Part shown: one piece after another, positions 9,045-23,537 of the stretch
Layout of the letters: every line of letters starts with the position of its first letter
Position numbering within the stretch: position 1 is the stretch's first letter
Source: Nocardioides plantarum
GTDB taxonomy: Bacteria; Actinomycetota; Actinomycetes; Propionibacteriales; Nocardioidaceae
Direction: 5' to 3'
DNA: 64,000 bases
Assembly: GCF_006346395.1 (NCBI RefSeq)
Contig: NZ_VDMS01000004.1
Location: 62,001-126,000, forward strand
Notes under the pieces: model-generated
What the model was told of the DNA's origin: nothing
What the model saw: the letters and a program-made list of their open reading frames with translations, nothing else
Database searches by the model: none
Translations under genes and position numbers: made by a program

Positions 9045-9742
9045 GTGGTGACCTTCCTTGTGTCGGTGGTCGAGCCTGCGTCGGTGGTCGGGCTTGTCGA
9101 GACGGCATCGGGGATGCAGGTGGTGCAGACGCCGTCGCCGTGGGCGATGGTGGCCAGGCGCTGCACGTGGCGGTCGAGCACGCGGCTGATCGCCGCGGTC
9201 TCCTCCTCGCACAGCTGGGGGAACTCGTGGGCGACGTGGGACACGGGGCAGTGCTGCTGGCACAGCTGCTCCCCCGCCGGTGAGGTGCGCACCGTGGCCG
9301 CGTAGCCCTCGTCGGAGAACACCTGGGCCAGCACCTGTGCCGGTCCGAGGTCGGGGCGCTCGGCCATGACGGTGCCGAACCGGTCCTCGACGAACGCCGC
9401 GCGGCGCTTCGCGAACGCCCGCACGGCCGGGTCGCCGCCGGTCTCGTCGAGGAACCTGAGCGCGTCGAGCGCCAGGTCGTCGTACTGCTGGTCGAAGAGG
9501 TCGCGCCCGGTCTCGGTGAGCACAAACTCCTTGGCGGGACGGCCGCGGCCGCGGCTGCCGGTCTGGCGGGCGTCACGCGCGAGCACGTGGCCCTCCTCGA
9601 GGAGCTGGTCGAGGTGACGGCGTACGGCGGCCGGCGTCAGGTCGAGCCGCACCGCCAGCGCCGCGGCGGTCGAGGCGCCATCGACGAGGATCGACCGGGC
9701 GACGCGCTGGCGCGTCGTCACGTCCGTCCCGGTGAATTCCAC
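9041..9742 (-). CDS. sufR: SufR-type Fe-S-sensing transcriptional regulator
   Basis: The 233-residue protein has an N-terminal winged helix-turn-helix (about residues 10-60) and a C-terminal Cys cluster: Cys161 and Cys165 (CQQHC), Cys178 and the CTTC pair Cys206/Cys209. SufR relatives bind an Fe-S cluster and repress the suf operon when clusters are sufficient. I choose the GTG at 9742; the frame runs on to a TTG at 9778 inside the promoter. It is the first gene of the operon and overlaps sufB by 4 bp. A TATAGG hexamer lies 12 bp upstream of the start. Confidence 0.92.
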   Translation of the reverse strand: MEFTGTDVTTRQRVARSILVDGASTAAALAVRLDLTPAAVRRHLDQLLEEGHVLARDARQTGSRGRGRPAKEFVLTETGRDLFDQQYDDLALDALRFLDETGGDPAVRAFAKRRAAFVEDRFGTVMAERPDLGPAQVLAQVFSDEGYAATVRTSPAGEQLCQQHCPVSHVAHEFPQLCEEETAAISRVLDRHVQRLATIAHGDGVCTTCIPDAVSTSPTTDAGSTTDTRKVTT

Positions 9743-9785
9743 AACGCCAGTGTGCCTATATTGATCGCGGCACTTCAAGCAAGGT
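9743..9785 (-). promoter_or_regulatory. Putative suf operon promoter
   Basis: Reading the minus strand towards sufR, TTGAAG is followed by AT-rich CAATATAGG and then the GTG start 12 bp beyond TATAGG. This is the only AT-rich spot in the 48-bp gap and is the likely promoter, with a short or absent leader. The spacing between TTGAAG and TATAGG is short for a classical -35/-10 pair, so only the -10 assignment is offered. Confidence 0.4.
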
Positions 9786-9790
9786 TGCCC

Positions 9791-10195
9791 TTAGTGACGT
9801 GGCGCACGGGTGGCCCGCAGCCACGCCAGCCCGAGGAACGGCAGCACCAGCGGCAGAAAGCCGTAGCCCTGTCCGAAGTGGGACCAGACGGTCTTGTCGG
9901 GGAACAGCTCGGTGTCGACGTAGGACAGCACGCCGATCGTGAGCACGCCGAGCAGCTCGACGACGCAGGAGACCACCGCGACCGTCCAGGCGCGCCGACC
10001 GCCGAGCAGCAGGCAGGTGGTCGCGACGAGGTAGATGACGGCCGCGACCAGCGACAGCGAATAGGCGAACGGGGCCTTGCCCGCGTCGGTGCCCAGCTGG
10101 ACCAGCGAGCGACCGGTCGCCGCCACCGCGAACACGCCGTAGACGAAGACCAGGACCCGCCCGGGCCCCGACGAGAGCTCCACCCGCTCGCTCAC
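9791..10195 (-). CDS. Small integral membrane protein, function unknown
   Basis: The 134-residue protein has four likely transmembrane helices (about residues 12-30, 42-65, 70-90 and 108-128). It is encoded directly upstream of the suf operon and overlaps the next small membrane-protein gene by 4 bp (ATGA). No catalytic motif is visible. The pair may form one complex, but that is only inferred from coupling. Confidence 0.75.
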   Translation of the reverse strand: MSERVELSSGPGRVLVFVYGVFAVAATGRSLVQLGTDAGKAPFAYSLSLVAAVIYLVATTCLLLGGRRAWTVAVVSCVVELLGVLTIGVLSYVDTELFPDKTVWSHFGQGYGFLPLVLPFLGLAWLRATRAPRH

Positions 10196-10554
10196 GCCAC
10201 CCCACCCCAGATCGTCTCGAGGCGCAGCTGGAGTGCGACCACGGTGAGGATCGCGACCAGGAGCACGGCGGTGCCGGCGCGGGTGCGCTCGGCGAGCGAC
10301 CAGAACACCCCGATCGGCAGCGCGAGCAGGTTGCCGACCAGGTAGCTCACGAAGAGCACGCCCGACACGTCGCGATCGGTGCCGCTCAGCGCGACGACGC
10401 CGTAGACGAGCTGGACGAGCACCACGACCTCGACGACCCCGAGCAGCACGAAGGTGCGGTCCTGGGCCGGCTCGTCGCGAGCCAGCAGGACCGCGACGAC
10501 GATCCCGGCCGCGGCAGCGACGACGAGGAGCGTCGCGGTCAGCCAGTCGGTCAC
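10192..10554 (-). CDS. Small integral membrane protein, function unknown
   Basis: The 120-residue protein has about four hydrophobic helices and few charged residues outside short loops. It starts at ATG 10554 and is translationally coupled to the downstream 134-residue membrane protein. It lies 18 bp upstream of the stop codon of the LytM-like gene's neighbour region and shares its direction. I recognise no family-defining motif. Confidence 0.75.
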   Translation of the reverse strand: MTDWLTATLLVVAAAAGIVVAVLLARDEPAQDRTFVLLGVVEVVVLVQLVYGVVALSGTDRDVSGVLFVSYLVGNLLALPIGVFWSLAERTRAGTAVLLVAILTVVALQLRLETIWGGVA

Positions 10555-10572
10555 GCAGTCATCGTAGGGACG

Positions 10573-11436
10573 TCAGTCGTAGGCGTCGGCGTTGACCCAA
10601 CGGGCGACGCCGCGCCACGAGTTCGGACCCATCGCGCCGTCGACAGGGCCGGTGTAGCCGTGGGCGGCGGCCAGGCGTTGGAGCGCGACGTAGGAGTTGG
10701 TGCCGAGGTCGCCGTCCGCGGGCCCGGTGTAGCCGTGATGGGCGGCCAGGTAGCGCTGCAGGGCCGCGTAGGTGTTGGTCCCCGGGACGCCGTCGATCGG
10801 GCCGTCGTAGCCCTCCTCGATGCGCATCGCGTTCTGGACGCGGCTCCAGAAGACCGGGCCGGGCTCACCGGTCTCGCTGGTGGTCGTCTTGGCCAGCCCG
10901 CCCCCACCGGAGCCGGAGCCGACCTGGGTCAGCGGGTCGGTGCGCGTGCCGCCCGGGCTGGTCATGTGCCAGTGCACGTGCGGGCCGGTCGAGCTGCCCG
11001 AGCCGGGCGCCCCGGCGGCGCCGCCCGACAGGCCGACAGTCGCCCCCTGGGCCACGGACTCCCCGTCGGCGCATGAGAAGGACGACAGGTGCATGTACTG
11101 GGTCTTCCAGCCGTCGGCATGGGTGATGGTCACGGTGTGACCGCCCGTGCCGTTGTCGGGGATGTTGGTGATCGTGCCGGCCCCGGCCGCCGGGAGGGCG
11201 GTGCCGACGGCCATGGCGAAGTCGATGCCGCCCAGCGACCCGTTGGCCCGGTGCTCGGCCCAGGTCTGCGTCACGGGGTAGCCGGTGAACGGGTGGTAGA
11301 CGTCCGCGGCCTGCGCGGCTCCCCCGCTCACTGCCCGGACGGCGAGCCCGACGCCAGCGATCGCGACGACGGCCCGCATCAGGCCGCGTCGGTGGAGGGC
11401 GGCCGGGGGCGGTGGGGTCGCGGTGGCGTCGCACAT
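10573..11436 (-). CDS. Secreted LytM/M23-like protein with peptidoglycan-binding repeats; active site appears incomplete
   Basis: This is a 287-residue exported protein. The N terminus has a Tat-like HRRGLMRAVV start and an Ala-rich cleavage region near residue 43. An M23 domain (about 48-170) keeps the HVH motif (153-155) and the Asp72 ligand, but the family's first zinc His, four residues before that Asp, is Leu68 (LGGID), so peptidase activity is doubtful. Three C-terminal GYxGPxDGxxG peptidoglycan-binding-like repeats follow (about 210-285). I choose ATG 11436, which has GAAGG 7 bp upstream; the TTG at 11490 lies in the divergent promoter. Confidence 0.82.
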   Translation of the reverse strand: MCDATATPPPPAALHRRGLMRAVVAIAGVGLAVRAVSGGAAQAADVYHPFTGYPVTQTWAEHRANGSLGGIDFAMAVGTALPAAGAGTITNIPDNGTGGHTVTITHADGWKTQYMHLSSFSCADGESVAQGATVGLSGGAAGAPGSGSSTGPHVHWHMTSPGGTRTDPLTQVGSGSGGGGLAKTTTSETGEPGPVFWSRVQNAMRIEEGYDGPIDGVPGTNTYAALQRYLAAHHGYTGPADGDLGTNSYVALQRLAAAHGYTGPVDGAMGPNSWRGVARWVNADAYD

Positions 11437-11501
11437 GACTCCACCTTCGGGTCCGCGTCGACGCGTGGCAACGGCTCGGCCCGATGCCAAGGGATAACCC
11501 C

Positions 11502-12475
<974 letters not shown>

Positions 12476-12479
<4 letters not shown>

Positions 12480-13228
12480 GCACCTTCACCCCCGCGCCCG
12501 GCGCGGCCCCCGTGCTGCGCCAGGTCCTCGCGCAGGCCTCCATGGAGACGCGCCTGATGCTGCGCAACGGCGAGCAGCTGCTGCTGGCCGTGGTGATCCC
12601 CGTGATCGTGCTGATCGGCGGCGTCCGCGGCGCCGAGCGGATCGACCTGTCCTACGACGTCGACACGTTCGCGCCCGGCGTGCTGGCCCTGGCGGTCATG
12701 TCGACCTCGTTCACGGCGCTGGCGATCGCGACCGGCTTCGAGCGTCGCTACGGCGTCATCAAGCGGCTGGGCACCTCCCCGCTGTCCCGGACCGGCCTGC
12801 TGTCCGGCAAGGTGCTCGCCCTGCTGGCGGTCGAGGTCCTGCAGGTCCTCGTCATCGGCGCCGTGGCCCTCGCCCTGGGCTGGGAGCCGTCGGTGTCCGT
12901 CGCCGGCCTCCTGCTCACCGTCGTGCTCGGCACCGCCGCCTTCGCCTCGCTCGGGCTGTTCGTGGCCGGCGCGCTGCGCGCCGAGGCCACCCTCGCCGCT
13001 GCCAACCTCGTCTACCTGCTGCTGATGGCCGGCGGCGCCGTGGTGCTGCCCGCCTCGGCCTACGGTTCCTTCGGCGACGTCGTCACCTGGCTGCCGTCCG
13101 GCGCCCTGGGCGAGGCGATGCGCGCCGCCCTCGGCTCGGCCGACGTCGCCTGGCGCGACCTGCTCGTCCTGGCCGGCTGGACCGCCGTCGGCGCCACCCT
13201 GACCGCAAGGACCTTCTCGTGGGAGTAG
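12476..13228 (+). CDS. ABC-2 type transporter permease
   Basis: The 250-residue protein has six hydrophobic segments spread over about residues 35-245, the layout of ABC-2 exporter permeases. It starts at GTG 12476, overlapping the ATPase stop (GTGA), and its own end overlaps ctaA by 10 bp. It probably forms a homodimer with two copies of the preceding ATPase. The substrate is not deducible. Confidence 0.88.
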
Positions 13229-14118
13229 ACCTGGCGCGCCTCGTGCGCCCTCTCGGCTGGGCGTCACTGGTCGCCAACATCGCCATCGTCGTCACCGGCG
13301 GCGCCGTGCGGCTGACCGGCTCCGGCCTCGGCTGCCCGACCTGGCCCCGGTGCACCGACGAGTCGTTCCGTGCCCACGGCGACCTCGGGCTCCACGGTGC
13401 CATCGAGTTCGGCAACCGGATGCTGACCTTCGTGCTGACCGCGATCGCCATCGCGACCTTCGTGGCCGCGTGGCAGACCGGACGCCGCTCGCTGCGCCGG
13501 CTCGCGCTCGTCCTCGCGCTCGGCGTACCCGCCCAGGCGGTGCTGGGCGGCATCACCGTCCTCACCGACCTCAACTCCTGGCTCGTCGCCCTCCACCTGA
13601 TGCTGTCCATGGCGATGATCGGCGTCGCCGTCCTGTTCCTGCGTCGCCTCGACGACCCGGTCGACGACCCCGCGCCGTGGACCCGTGGACGCGTGCCGAC
13701 CCTCGCCTGGCTCACGTTCGCCACGGCCTGGGCCGTGCTCTACCTCGGCACCGTCGTGACCGGCGCCGGGCCCCACGCCGGTGACGCGAAGACCGAGCGC
13801 AACGGCCTCGACCCGGTCCAGGTCAGCCAGCTGCACGCCGACGGGGTCTTCCTGCTCGTCGGCCTGACCGTCGGGCTCCTGCTCGCCGCCGGTACGGCGC
13901 GCCGCGCGGTCACCGTGCTCCTCGCGGTCGAGCTCGCCCAGGGCACGATCGGGTTCGTCCAGTACTTCACCGACCTGCCCGAGGTGCTGGTGGGCTTCCA
14001 CCTGCTCGGTGCGTCCCTGACCTCGGCCGCGGTCACCTGGGCGCTGCTCGCGTGTGCCCTGCCGGCCCGTACGACGTCGGCGGACCACCCGCTCGAAGCG
14101 GTGCCCGCGCCCCACTAG
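13219..14118 (+). CDS. ctaA: Heme A synthase (COX15/CtaA)
   Basis: This 299-residue polytopic protein has about eight transmembrane helices. The N-terminal GGAVRLTGSGLGCPTWPRC block (27-45) and paired conserved His residues (such as LHGAIEFGNR and ALHLMLS) are those of CtaA, which oxidises heme O to heme A for cytochrome aa3 oxidase. It starts at GTG 13219 with AAGGA 8 bp upstream, inside the end of the permease gene. It converges on ctaB, 16 bp away. Confidence 0.94.
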   Translation: MGVDLARLVRPLGWASLVANIAIVVTGGAVRLTGSGLGCPTWPRCTDESFRAHGDLGLHGAIEFGNRMLTFVLTAIAIATFVAAWQTGRRSLRRLALVLALGVPAQAVLGGITVLTDLNSWLVALHLMLSMAMIGVAVLFLRRLDDPVDDPAPWTRGRVPTLAWLTFATAWAVLYLGTVVTGAGPHAGDAKTERNGLDPVQVSQLHADGVFLLVGLTVGLLLAAGTARRAVTVLLAVELAQGTIGFVQYFTDLPEVLVGFHLLGASLTSAAVTWALLACALPARTTSADHPLEAVPAPH

Positions 14119-14134
14119 CCCGGGGCCTCCCGGC

Positions 14135-15082
14135 TCAGAAGAGCAGCGGGTCGAGCGCGACGGCGACGAAGAGCAGCGACAGGTAGAGGTTGCTGTGGTG
14201 GAACAGCCGCATCGGCTGGATGACCGACAGGTCCTCGGTGCCGCGGGCCCGGCTCCACATCCGGTGGGCCTGCACCAGGAACACCCCGCCCAGCACGGCC
14301 GCGACCGCCGGGTAGACGAAGCCGGTACCGGCCACCGGCCACAGCAGCAGCGAGGTCGCGACCATGACCCAGCTGTAGAGGACGATCTGGCGGCCGACCT
14401 CGGCGGCGGGTCGCACGACCGGCAGCATCGGCACGTCGACGTTGGCGTAGTCCTCGCGGTAGCGCAGCGCCAGGGCCCAGGTGTGCGGCGGGGTCCAGAA
14501 GAAGACCACCGCGAAGAGCACGATCGGCACCCACGAGAGCTCGCCGGTGACCGCGGTCCAGCCGATCAGGGCCGGGAAGCAGCCGGCAATGCCGCCCCAG
14601 ACGATGTTCTGGGTCGTGCGCCGCTTGAGCAGGATGGTGTAGCCGAAGACGTAGAAGGCATTGGCCGAGACCGAGAGCACGGCCGACAGCGGGTTGACGA
14701 ACGCCCACAGGACCACTGTCGAGACCACCATGAGCACGGTCGCGAAGACCAGCGCCGACGTCGGGGTCACCACGTGCCGCGGCAGCGCGCGGCGGCGGGT
14801 GCGCCGCATCTGCTCGTCGATGTCGCGGTCGTAGACGCAGTTGTAGGCCGAGGCCGAGCCGGCGGACAGGGCACCGCCCACGACGGTGGCCAGGACGAGC
14901 TCGAGCCCGGGCACGCCGCGCTCGGCGAAGAACATCACCGGCACGGTGGTGAGGAGCAGCAGCTCGATCACCCGGGGCTTGGTCAGGCCCACGTAGGCCG
15001 CCACGACGTCCCTCAGGCCGACCGGCCCGGGCTCGGGATCAGGCTGCTGAACCGCAGGTCGCGACTCGCCGACGTAGGTCAC
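14135..15082 (-). CDS. ctaB: Protoheme IX farnesyltransferase (heme O synthase)
   Basis: This is a 315-residue UbiA-family prenyltransferase with multiple membrane helices. The first Asp-rich motif NCVYDRDIDEQMRRT (about 81-95) and the second region YREDYANVDVPML (about 216-228) bind the prenyl diphosphate through Mg2+. It converts heme B to heme O, the substrate of CtaA, whose gene faces it. It starts at GTG 15082 and is divergent from tkt. Confidence 0.95.
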   Translation of the reverse strand: MTYVGESRPAVQQPDPEPGPVGLRDVVAAYVGLTKPRVIELLLLTTVPVMFFAERGVPGLELVLATVVGGALSAGSASAYNCVYDRDIDEQMRRTRRRALPRHVVTPTSALVFATVLMVVSTVVLWAFVNPLSAVLSVSANAFYVFGYTILLKRRTTQNIVWGGIAGCFPALIGWTAVTGELSWVPIVLFAVVFFWTPPHTWALALRYREDYANVDVPMLPVVRPAAEVGRQIVLYSWVMVATSLLLWPVAGTGFVYPAVAAVLGGVFLVQAHRMWSRARGTEDLSVIQPMRLFHHSNLYLSLLFVAVALDPLLF

Positions 15083-15269
15083 GGACGTCCTCAGTACTAG
15101 GGAGTGCTCGATGTGTCTCGCTGTGGTCTCGCCGTGGTCGTGCTGTGGTCATTGTGCTCGGTGGACCGGGCGCGTCCCACACCTGACGAGGCGGTGTCAC
15201 TCTAACGCTCGGCGTGGGTAGGCTCGGCATTGCCCGAGGAACGTCATGTCCGCCCTCCTGAGGAGACCC
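15083..15269. promoter_or_regulatory. Divergent promoter region of ctaB and tkt
   Basis: A 187-bp intergenic region separates two divergently read genes. On the plus strand a TAGGCT hexamer (15219-15224) is a good -10 candidate for the pentose-phosphate operon, with the start codon 45 bp beyond. No strong operator palindrome is visible. Confidence 0.4.
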
Positions 15270-17366
<2,097 letters not shown>

Positions 17367-17431
17367 GATCCACCCGGCACCGCCCAGCCCCACCCCCACC
17401 CCCGATCACATCCCGATCCCAGGAGGACACC

Positions 17432-18543
17432 ATGACCGACCGACTGAAGGCGCTCGCCGACGCAGGCGTCAGCATCTGGCTCGACGACCTGTCGCGTGAG
17501 CGCATCGAGAGCGGCAACCTCGCCGAGCTCGTCAAGAGCAAGTCGGTCGTCGGGGTGACCACCAACCCGACGATCTTCGCCGCCGCCATCGCCGACGGCG
17601 AGCGCTACGACGAGCAGGTGCGCCAGCTCGTCGCCGACAGCGAGCCCGTCGACCGGGTCATCTTCGAGCTCACCACCCAGGACGTCCGCAACGCCTGCGA
17701 CGTGCTCGCGCCGATCGCCGACTCCACCGGCCAGGACGGCCGGGTCTCCATCGAGGTCGAGCCCACGCTGGCCAACGACACCGAGGGCACCATCGCCTCG
17801 GCGCAGGCGCTGTGGGCCGCGGTCGACAAGTCCAACGTGCTCATCAAGATCCCCGCCACCAAGGAGGGACTGCCCGCCATCACCGCGGCGATCGCCCAGG
17901 GCATCAGCGTCAACGTCACACTCATCTTCTCGGTCGAGCGCTACCGCGAGGTCATGGACGCCTACCTCAGCGGACTCGAGGCCGCCCGCGACAACGGGCT
18001 CGACCTCGGGCGCATCCAGTCGGTCGCGTCGTTCTTCATCTCCCGGGTCGACGCCGAGGTCGACAAGCGGCTCGACGCCCTGGCCGAGGGCGGCTCGACC
18101 GACGCCGCCGCGCTCAAGGGCAAGGCCGCCATCGCCAACGCCCAGATCGCCTACGCCGCCTACGAGGAGGTGCTGGCCAGCGACCGCTGGAAGCAGCTGA
18201 GCGACGTCGGTGCGCACGCGCAGCGTCCGCTCTGGGCCTCGACCGGGGTCAAGAACCCCGACTACCCCGACACCCTCTACGTCGCCGGCCTCGTCGTGGC
18301 CGACACCGTCAACACGATGCCCGAGAAGACCCTCGAGGCCTTCGAGGACCACGGTGAGGTCACCGGTGACGAGGTGACCGGCAAGGGCCAGCAGGCCCAG
18401 GAGGTCTTCGACCGGCTCAGCGCCGTCGGCATCGACCTCGACGACGTGTTCCTCGCCCTCGAGGACGAGGGCGTCGACAAGTTCAAGAAGTCCTGGACCG
18501 AGCTCGTCGAGACCGTCGAGGGTCAGATGGAGAAGGCCAAGCA

Positions 18544-18547
<4 letters not shown>
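17432..18547 (+). CDS. tal: Transaldolase
   Basis: The 371-residue TIM-barrel enzyme of the non-oxidative pentose phosphate pathway has its Schiff-base Lys at Lys139 in [10 protein letters not shown] and the GVTTNPTIF motif at 41-49. The ATG at 17432 has a consensus AGGAGG 6 bp upstream. It overlaps pgi by 4 bp (GTGA). Confidence 0.97.
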
Positions 18548-20210
<1,663 letters not shown>

Positions 20211-20214
<4 letters not shown>

Positions 20215-21752
20215 GCCGCTCGACCACGCGCGCCAATCCGCTGCGCGACCCGCAGGACCGTCGCCTCCCCCGCATCGCCGGCCCCTGCGGCATGGTGCTG
20301 TTCGGCGTCACCGGAGACCTCTCGCGCAAGAAGGTCATGCCGGCGATCTACGACCTGGCCAACCGTGGGCTGCTGCCTCCCGGCTTCAGCCTCGTCGGCT
20401 TCGCGCGGCGCGACTGGGCCGACCAGGACTTCGCCCAGATCGTGCACGACTCGGTCAAGCAGTACGCCCGGACCGAGTTCCGCGAGGAGGTCTGGAACCA
20501 GCTCGCCGAGGGGTTCCGGTTCGTCTCGGGGTCCTTCGACGACGACGACGCCTTCGAACGCCTGCGCCGCACGATCGAGGAGCTCGACGAGGTCCGCGGC
20601 ACCGGCGGCAACCACGCCTTCTACCTCGCCATCCCGCCCGGCGCGTTCGGCACGGTCGCCCAACAGCTGCGCGAGCACGGGCTGGCCGAGTCGGCCCCCG
20701 ACAGCGATGCCTGGCGGCGCGTGGTCATCGAGAAGCCGTTCGGCCACGACCTCGCGTCGGCGCGGGTGCTCAACGACCAGCTCGACGCGGTCTTCGCGCC
20801 GTCCTCGATCTTCCGGATCGACCACTACCTCGGCAAGGAGACGGTCCAGAACATCCTGGCGACCCGCTTCGCCAACACCATGTTCGAGCCGCTCTGGAAC
20901 AACAACTACGTCGACCACATCCAGATCACGATGGCCGAGGACGTCGGCATCGGCGGCCGCGCCGGCTACTACGACGGCATCGGCGCCGCGCGTGACGTGA
21001 TCCAGAACCACCTGCTCCAGCTGATGGCGCTGGTGGCGATGGAGGAGCCGACCACCTTCGAGGCCGAGGACCTGCGCCACGAGAAGCAGAAGCTGCTCGC
21101 CTCGATCAGCCTGCCGCCTCGACTCGACGTCGCGACCGCCCGCGGCCAGTACGCCGCCGGCTGGGCCGGCGGCGCCAAGGTCGCCGGCTTCCACGACGAG
21201 GACGGCATCTCGCCGACGTCCCACACCGAGACGTTCGCCGCGATCACCCTGCACGTCGACAACCGGCGCTGGGCTGGGGTGCCGTTCTACCTGCGCACCG
21301 GCAAGCGACTGGGCCGACGTGTCACCGAGGTGGCCGTGGTCTTCAAGCGCTCGCCCCACCAGCCGTTCAACGCGACCTCGGTCGAGGACCTCACCCAGAA
21401 CGCGCTGGTGATCCGGGTCCAGCCCGACGAGGGCATGACCCTGCGCTTCGGGGCCAAGGTGCCCGGCACCCAGATGGAGATCCGCGACGTCAACATGGAC
21501 TTCGCCTACGGCGGCACGTTCACCGAGTCGTCGCCCGAGGCCTACGAGCGGCTGATCCTCGACGTCCTGCTCGGCGACCCACCGCTCTTCCCGCGCCACG
21601 AGGAGGTCGAGCTGTCCTGGAAGATCCTCGACCCGATCCTCGAGCGCTGGGCGGCCAAGGGCGAACCCGAGTCCTACCCGCCCGGCACCTGGGGCCCGGC
21701 GTCGGCCGACGCCATGCTGGCCCGCGACGGACGCGTCTGGAGGCGACCCTGA
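20211..21752 (+). CDS. zwf: Glucose-6-phosphate 1-dehydrogenase
   Basis: The 513-residue enzyme oxidises glucose 6-phosphate to the lactone. The Rossmann motif [10 protein letters not shown] is at 32-41, and the active-site block [13 protein letters not shown], with the catalytic His, lies near residue 205. It is followed 1 bp later by opcA, whose product is needed for its activity in actinobacteria. Confidence 0.97.
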
Positions 21753-21753
21753 G

Positions 21754-22665
21754 ATGATCGAGCTGACCGATACCAACTCCTCGGCCATCGCGGCCGAGCT
21801 GGTCCGCGCGCGGATGCGGGCCGGGTCCCCCGCCATGGGCATGGTGATGACCCTCATCGTGGTCGTCGACGAGGCCTCCTCCGAGGAGGCGATGACCAAC
21901 GCCCGCAAGGCCACCCACGAGCACCCGGCCCGCGTGCTGGGCGTCGTGCTCGGCAGCCCGCGCGGCAAGGCCGTCGTCAACGCCCAGGTCGGCACCGGCG
22001 CCGGCTGGGGCGGCGAGGCTGCGATCATCCGCCTCACGGGCGAGGTGGTCAAGCACGCCGACTCGGTGGTGCTGCCGCTGCTGCTGCCCGACTCGCCGGT
22101 CGCCATCTGGTGGCCTCACGAGCCGCCGGCCGACCCGGCCGGTGACCCGCTCGGTGCCCTCGCCAAGCGCCGGATCACCGACGCCGCCGAGGTGCACCGC
22201 GGCAAGACCAAGGCCCTCGAGACGCAGTGCGCGTCGTACGTCGCCGGCAACACCGACCTCGCCTGGACCCGGCTCACGCCGTGGCGGGCGCTGCTCGCCG
22301 CCAGCCTCGACCAGCACCCGCTCAAGGTCACCTCGGCCAGCGTCACGTCCGAGCGGGTCAGCCCCAGCGCCGACCTGTTGGCAGCCTGGCTGCGTCGTCG
22401 GCTCAAGGTCGAGGTCACCCGCCACGGCTCCGAGGGACCCGGCATCACCGAGGTCGTCATGGAGACCAAGCAGGGTCCGATCCGGATCGCCCGATCCGAC
22501 GGACGGCTCGCGACCTTCACCTCCCCGGACCGGCCCGACCGGCCGATCGCCCTCAAGCGCCGCAAGCTGCCCGAGCTGCTCGCCGAGGAGCTGCGCCGTC
22601 TCGACGAGGACGACGTCTACGCCGCCACCATCACGTCGCTGACCCCGAAGAAGGCCGAGAAGTGA
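21754..22665 (+). CDS. opcA: OpcA, glucose-6-phosphate dehydrogenase assembly protein
   Basis: The 303-residue protein matches actinobacterial and cyanobacterial OpcA, an allosteric or assembly partner of Zwf, with segments such as IVVVDEASSEEAMTNARK and PDSPVAIWWPHEPP. It has no catalytic motif. The position between zwf and pgl is the standard actinobacterial one; it overlaps pgl by 4 bp (GTGA). Confidence 0.94.
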   Translation: MIELTDTNSSAIAAELVRARMRAGSPAMGMVMTLIVVVDEASSEEAMTNARKATHEHPARVLGVVLGSPRGKAVVNAQVGTGAGWGGEAAIIRLTGEVVKHADSVVLPLLLPDSPVAIWWPHEPPADPAGDPLGALAKRRITDAAEVHRGKTKALETQCASYVAGNTDLAWTRLTPWRALLAASLDQHPLKVTSASVTSERVSPSADLLAAWLRRRLKVEVTRHGSEGPGITEVVMETKQGPIRIARSDGRLATFTSPDRPDRPIALKRRKLPELLAEELRRLDEDDVYAATITSLTPKKAEK

Positions 22666-23381
22666 GCGCACTGGTCGAGGTCCACGACTCCTCCGACGCA
22701 CTGGCGACGGCGGCGGCCGGTGAGCTGCTGTCCCGCCTCGCCGACCTGCAGTCCGCGGGTGGGGTGCCCACCGTCGGCCTGACCGGCGGCTCCATCGCCG
22801 AGGCCATCCACCGCGAGCTCGCCCGGCTGTCCCCGGGCTCCGACGTCGACTGGACCCGCGTCAGCGTCTGGTTCGGCGACGAGCGCTTCGTGGCCGAGGA
22901 CTCCCCCGACCGCAACGTCGCCCAGGCGCGGGCCGCGTTCCTCGACGCCGTCGGCGCCACCCAGGTGCACTCGGCGCCGGCGTCCGACCAGGTCGCGACG
23001 GTCGACGAGTCGGCCGAGGCCTACGGCCGCGACGTGCGCGAGCACGCGGCTGGCGGCTTCGACGTCCTGATGCTCGGGATCGGCCCCGACGGCCACGTGG
23101 CTTCCCTGTTCCCGGGCCACCCGGCCCTCGAGGCCGTGGACGCCATCGCGGTCGGCGTACCCGACTCGCCCAAGCCGCCGCCCGCCCGGGTCTCCCTCAC
23201 CTTCGAGGCTCTCGCCCGTGCCGACGCCGTCTGGTTCGTCGCCAGCGGCGAGGGCAAGGCCGAGGCCGTGGCGCGCGCCCTCGCCGACGACGGCTCCATC
23301 TCCGAGACCCCCGCCCGCGGCGTCGTCGGGACCACCGAGACCCTCTGGTGGCTCGACCGCGCCTCCGCCTCCCGGCTCTGA
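22662..23381 (+). CDS. pgl: 6-phosphogluconolactonase
   Basis: The 239-residue protein belongs to the NagB/RpiA/SugS-like lactonase family. Visible features are GLTGGSIAEAIH (about 35-46), WFGDERFV (about 67-74) and the catalytic region LGIGPDGHVASLFPGHP (His in GPDGH). It hydrolyses the lactone made by Zwf. It starts at GTG 22662. It is the last gene of the operon, followed by a strong palindromic terminator. Confidence 0.95.
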   Translation: MSALVEVHDSSDALATAAAGELLSRLADLQSAGGVPTVGLTGGSIAEAIHRELARLSPGSDVDWTRVSVWFGDERFVAEDSPDRNVAQARAAFLDAVGATQVHSAPASDQVATVDESAEAYGRDVREHAAGGFDVLMLGIGPDGHVASLFPGHPALEAVDAIAVGVPDSPKPPPARVSLTFEALARADAVWFVASGEGKAEAVARALADDGSISETPARGVVGTTETLWWLDRASASRL

Positions 23382-23388
23382 GCAACGT

Positions 23389-23432
23389 CCACGCTGACCC
23401 GTCGCCCATGGGCGACGGGTCAGCGTGGTTTT
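23389..23432 (+). terminator. Perfect 40-bp palindromic terminator after pgl
   Basis: The 40 bases 23389-23428 are a perfect inverted repeat with 20-bp arms that begin CCACGCTGACCCG and meet at CCCA/TGGG, followed directly by TTTT (23429-23432). This is a strong intrinsic terminator for the pentose phosphate operon. Its perfect symmetry also allows action in the reverse direction against read-through from the rbpA side. Confidence 0.88.
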
Positions 23433-23475
23433 GGCGGTGACCCGTCTCTCGTGGTGCCGAGGGGGCCGGACGCAG

Positions 23476-23510
23476 AACCGCGCCGTACCCCTGGCGGGGC
23501 CGGCGCGGTT
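23476..23510. terminator. Hairpin in the convergent pgl/rbpA gap
   Basis: Nine-base arms AACCGCGCC and GGCGCGGTT surround a 17-base spacer. There is no T-run on either side, so if it ends transcription from rbpA it does so weakly. Confidence 0.4.
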
Positions 23511-23537
23511 CGGCGTGGTGGATGCGGGTCGCTCAGG

